From IMG/VR virus record IMGVR_UViG_3300029259_000536, positions 1 through 24,009 of that record: DNA of 24,009 nucleotides; one strand, given 5' to 3'. Under the pieces are notes generated by a model. It had not been told where the DNA came from and did no database searches. It saw only the letters and a program-made list of their open reading frames with translations. The stretch is from a virus. Below, one piece after another: positions 22,670 to 24,009 of this stretch. Position 1 is the first letter of the stretch. Each line of letters opens with the position of its first letter. The position numbers were made by a program, and so were the translations under genes.

Positions 22670-23794
22670 TTATGGTGTGCAGTTAGTAAAATTTGGTTTG
22701 GGTAATACCCAAGAATCGGTTCCATCAAATACCTGCCCACATAGTGAAACACCACCTACACTCCAACTACTTAAATCTTGATTAAAATCACTGTTATTAA
22801 TAAACATCCCAAACATTTGGTTAACATTATTTACATCCCAACTACTAATATCTTGATTAAAATACACACCACCAAAAACAGCATTGTAACCAAACATAAA
22901 ATCCATATTAGTTACACTTGTTAATCTATTTGCCCAAGAAACAATAGAATTATTATTAAATGATGACATAAAAAACAACGATCTCATTGTAGTAACAGCA
23001 GAAACATCCCATCCCCCAATATCAGCGTTAAATACTTGTGCATTAGAAAACATACCATCCATATTAGTCACTAACGAAGTACTAGTTCCTGCTGACCATG
23101 AGAGAGGTAATTCACCATTGTTAAATGCAAATGCATTATTAAACATAGCTTGCATATTAGTCACAGAAGAAACATTCCAATCACCAATATTTTGATTAAA
23201 TACTAAAGCACCTTTAAACATAGCAACCATATTAGTCACAGAAGAAACATCCCAAGCGCTAATATCCTGATTAAATGCTCTTGCAAAATTAAACGTATTA
23301 TTCGTCAAAGTAACACTGCTAGTATCCCAATTCCCAATAGGTTGATTAAATGAATTTGCTCTAAAAAACATAAATGACATATCTGTTACGTTAGACATAT
23401 CCCACCTATTAATATTATCGTTAAATGTAGAAAGGCCACTAAATAGTCCCTGCATATCTGTAATAGCACTTACAATCCAATAATTTATTTCACCATATTG
23501 TGCTATAGCTGCAGCTCTATTAGTTACCCATAAAGCAATAGCAGCGTCTAATTGAGCCCTCGATATAAAAGTAAACACAACCCCCTCATAAACATAAGGT
23601 TTCTTTCTCTCTCCACCACCCCAATTATCAGAAACTATTAGTTTACTAAGTTGTTGGAAGTTAGTTATATAGTTTTCAAATAAGATTTGTTCGTCTCTAT
23701 ATTTTTCTTTTAACTCTAATATAGGTAAACCTTTATTATCCTCCCGTTCTATGAAGTGTAACCAGTTACCAGGATCTGTTTGTGATATTAACAT
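22670..23794 (-). CDS. BspA/DUF285 repeat protein (374 aa), fibre or adhesin
   Basis: The first 47 residues match the N-terminal module of the 611-residue protein at 35 of 47 positions ([25 protein letters not shown]). A linker with [20 protein letters not shown] (about 82-101) leads into about nine DUF285 repeats at about 112-350 (for example [20 protein letters not shown]). It lacks the PKD-like domain and the NTPWTVIDGGQV cap of its sister and ends with a different Cys-containing tail (CGQVFDG ... NFTNCTP). No signal peptide. It is probably the same kind of virion surface protein, with the shared N-terminus serving as attachment module and the repeats as the variable part. Confidence 0.85.
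   Translation of the reverse strand: MLISQTDPGNWLHFIEREDNKGLPILELKEKYRDEQILFENYITNFQQLSKLIVSDNWGGGERKKPYVYEGVVFTFISRAQLDAAIALWVTNRAAAIAQYGEINYWIVSAITDMQGLFSGLSTFNDNINRWDMSNVTDMSFMFFRANSFNQPIGNWDTSSVTLTNNTFNFARAFNQDISAWDVSSVTNMVAMFKGALVFNQNIGDWNVSSVTNMQAMFNNAFAFNNGELPLSWSAGTSTSLVTNMDGMFSNAQVFNADIGGWDVSAVTTMRSLFFMSSFNNNSIVSWANRLTSVTNMDFMFGYNAVFGGVYFNQDISSWDVNNVNQMFGMFINNSDFNQDLSSWSVGGVSLCGQVFDGTDSWVLPKPNFTNCTP
22745..23461 (-). repeat. Tandem DUF285 coding repeats (about 9 units)
   Basis: Repeats of about 25-31 codons in the 374-residue gene, with Met-x-x-Met-Phe, Phe-Asn and Trp at fixed spacing. One unit (FAFNNG with a longer loop) corresponds to the elongated unit in the 611-residue gene, indicating common descent of the two arrays. 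Confidence 0.8.
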
Positions 23795-23811
23795 ATTACT
23801 TTATTCGTTTA

Positions 23812-23820
23812 TTATAAATA
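23812..23820 (-). promoter_or_regulatory. TATTTATAA motif upstream of the 374-aa fibre-like gene
   Basis: The minus strand reads TATTTATAA in the 48-bp gap between two DUF285 genes, 17 bases before the ATG. No well-spaced -35 is present. It is the same nonamer as at 9353 and 12674, which also precede virion genes. Confidence 0.4.
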
Positions 23821-23842
23821 TTAACCAATATTATTGTTTTTT

Positions 23843-24009
23843 TTATACTTGACCACCATCAGTTACAGTCCATGGTGTATTAACTATAATTGTTCTAGCA
23901 TTATCTGATGCTGCAGTGTATGTTAAATCGTTACTAAACGTTGCATTTACTTTACGTGGACTATTAACCCACCCTTGAAGTAAACTATTATAGTTAGTTG
24001 TTGTCATAC
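23843..24009 (-). CDS. Third BspA/DUF285 protein, C-terminal fragment only
   Basis: The minus-strand frame entering from the window edge encodes MTTTNYNSLLQGWV, then a NDLTYTAAS segment and the end NTPWTVTDGGQV before a TAA at 23843-23845. This is the same C-terminal cap as in the 611-residue protein (NYNSLLQGWV ... NTPWTVIDGGQV). The start and the repeats lie beyond the window. It shows that at least three paralogs stand in tandem. Confidence 0.85.
   Translation of the reverse strand, partial: MTTTNYNSLLQGWVNSPRKVNATFSNDLTYTAASDNARTIIVNTPWTVTDGGQV

Noticed and set aside
21015-23461. CRISPR array or diversity-generating retroelement
   Set aside because: The repeats are in-frame coding DUF285 units without identical direct repeats and unique spacers, and no reverse transcriptase or template repeat is present in the window.

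Overview
The window is a 24 kb piece of an AT-rich, T4-like tailed phage (myovirus) that probably infects a marine Bacteroidota host. The T4 relationship rests on clear homologs of baseplate wedge gp6 and gp25, a gp5-like hub protein and a gp55-like late sigma factor. The host guess rests on four things: a lipoprotein whose signal ends in the Ser-Cys-Gly pattern typical of Bacteroidota, a 56-residue protein resembling the flavobacterial histone H1/Hc1 family, adhesin-like BspA/DUF285 repeat proteins, and starts that are preceded by A-rich DNA instead of Shine-Dalgarno sequences. All genes but one lie on the minus strand, so the order of transcription is from high to low coordinates.

Region A (about 20.8-24.0 kb) holds a tandem family of three BspA/DUF285 leucine-rich-like repeat proteins. 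The two whole ones share an N-terminal module, and the third is cut by the window edge. They look like tail-fibre or adhesin components.

Region B (18.3-20.8 kb) is a compact operon of a lipoprotein, three tiny genes joined by ATGA overlaps, and an unrecognised 307-residue Cys-containing protein. A two-TM coiled-coil membrane protein follows. A lysis or host-surface role is possible but unproven. Four of the small genes here and nearby (51, 54, 52 and 36 residues) are shorter than usual annotation cut-offs.

Region C (14.5-18.2 kb) is an accessory block of small unknown proteins plus the histone-like gene, and it includes the only plus-strand gene, a TM plus coiled-coil protein. A recurring promoter lies in front of several transcription units: a -35 of TTGG[C/T/A]T(ACC), exactly 17 bp, then TATATT. 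One strong intrinsic terminator is present.

Region D (1-14.5 kb) starts with an HD-domain hydrolase, a small membrane protein and the gp55-like sigma. It then runs without a break through the gp5-like hub, a large structural protein with a carboxypeptidase-regulatory-like domain, gp25, gp6 and several large tail or baseplate proteins. These genes abut or overlap (TAATG junctions), so they are probably co-transcribed late. A motif TATTTATAA, 6/8 identical over its first eight bases to the T4 late promoter consensus TATAAATA, lies 3-17 nt before several starts and may be this phage's late promoter. No intergenic stretch exceeds 300 bp; the longest is 14680-14844. No tRNA, CRISPR, integrase or transposase was seen.
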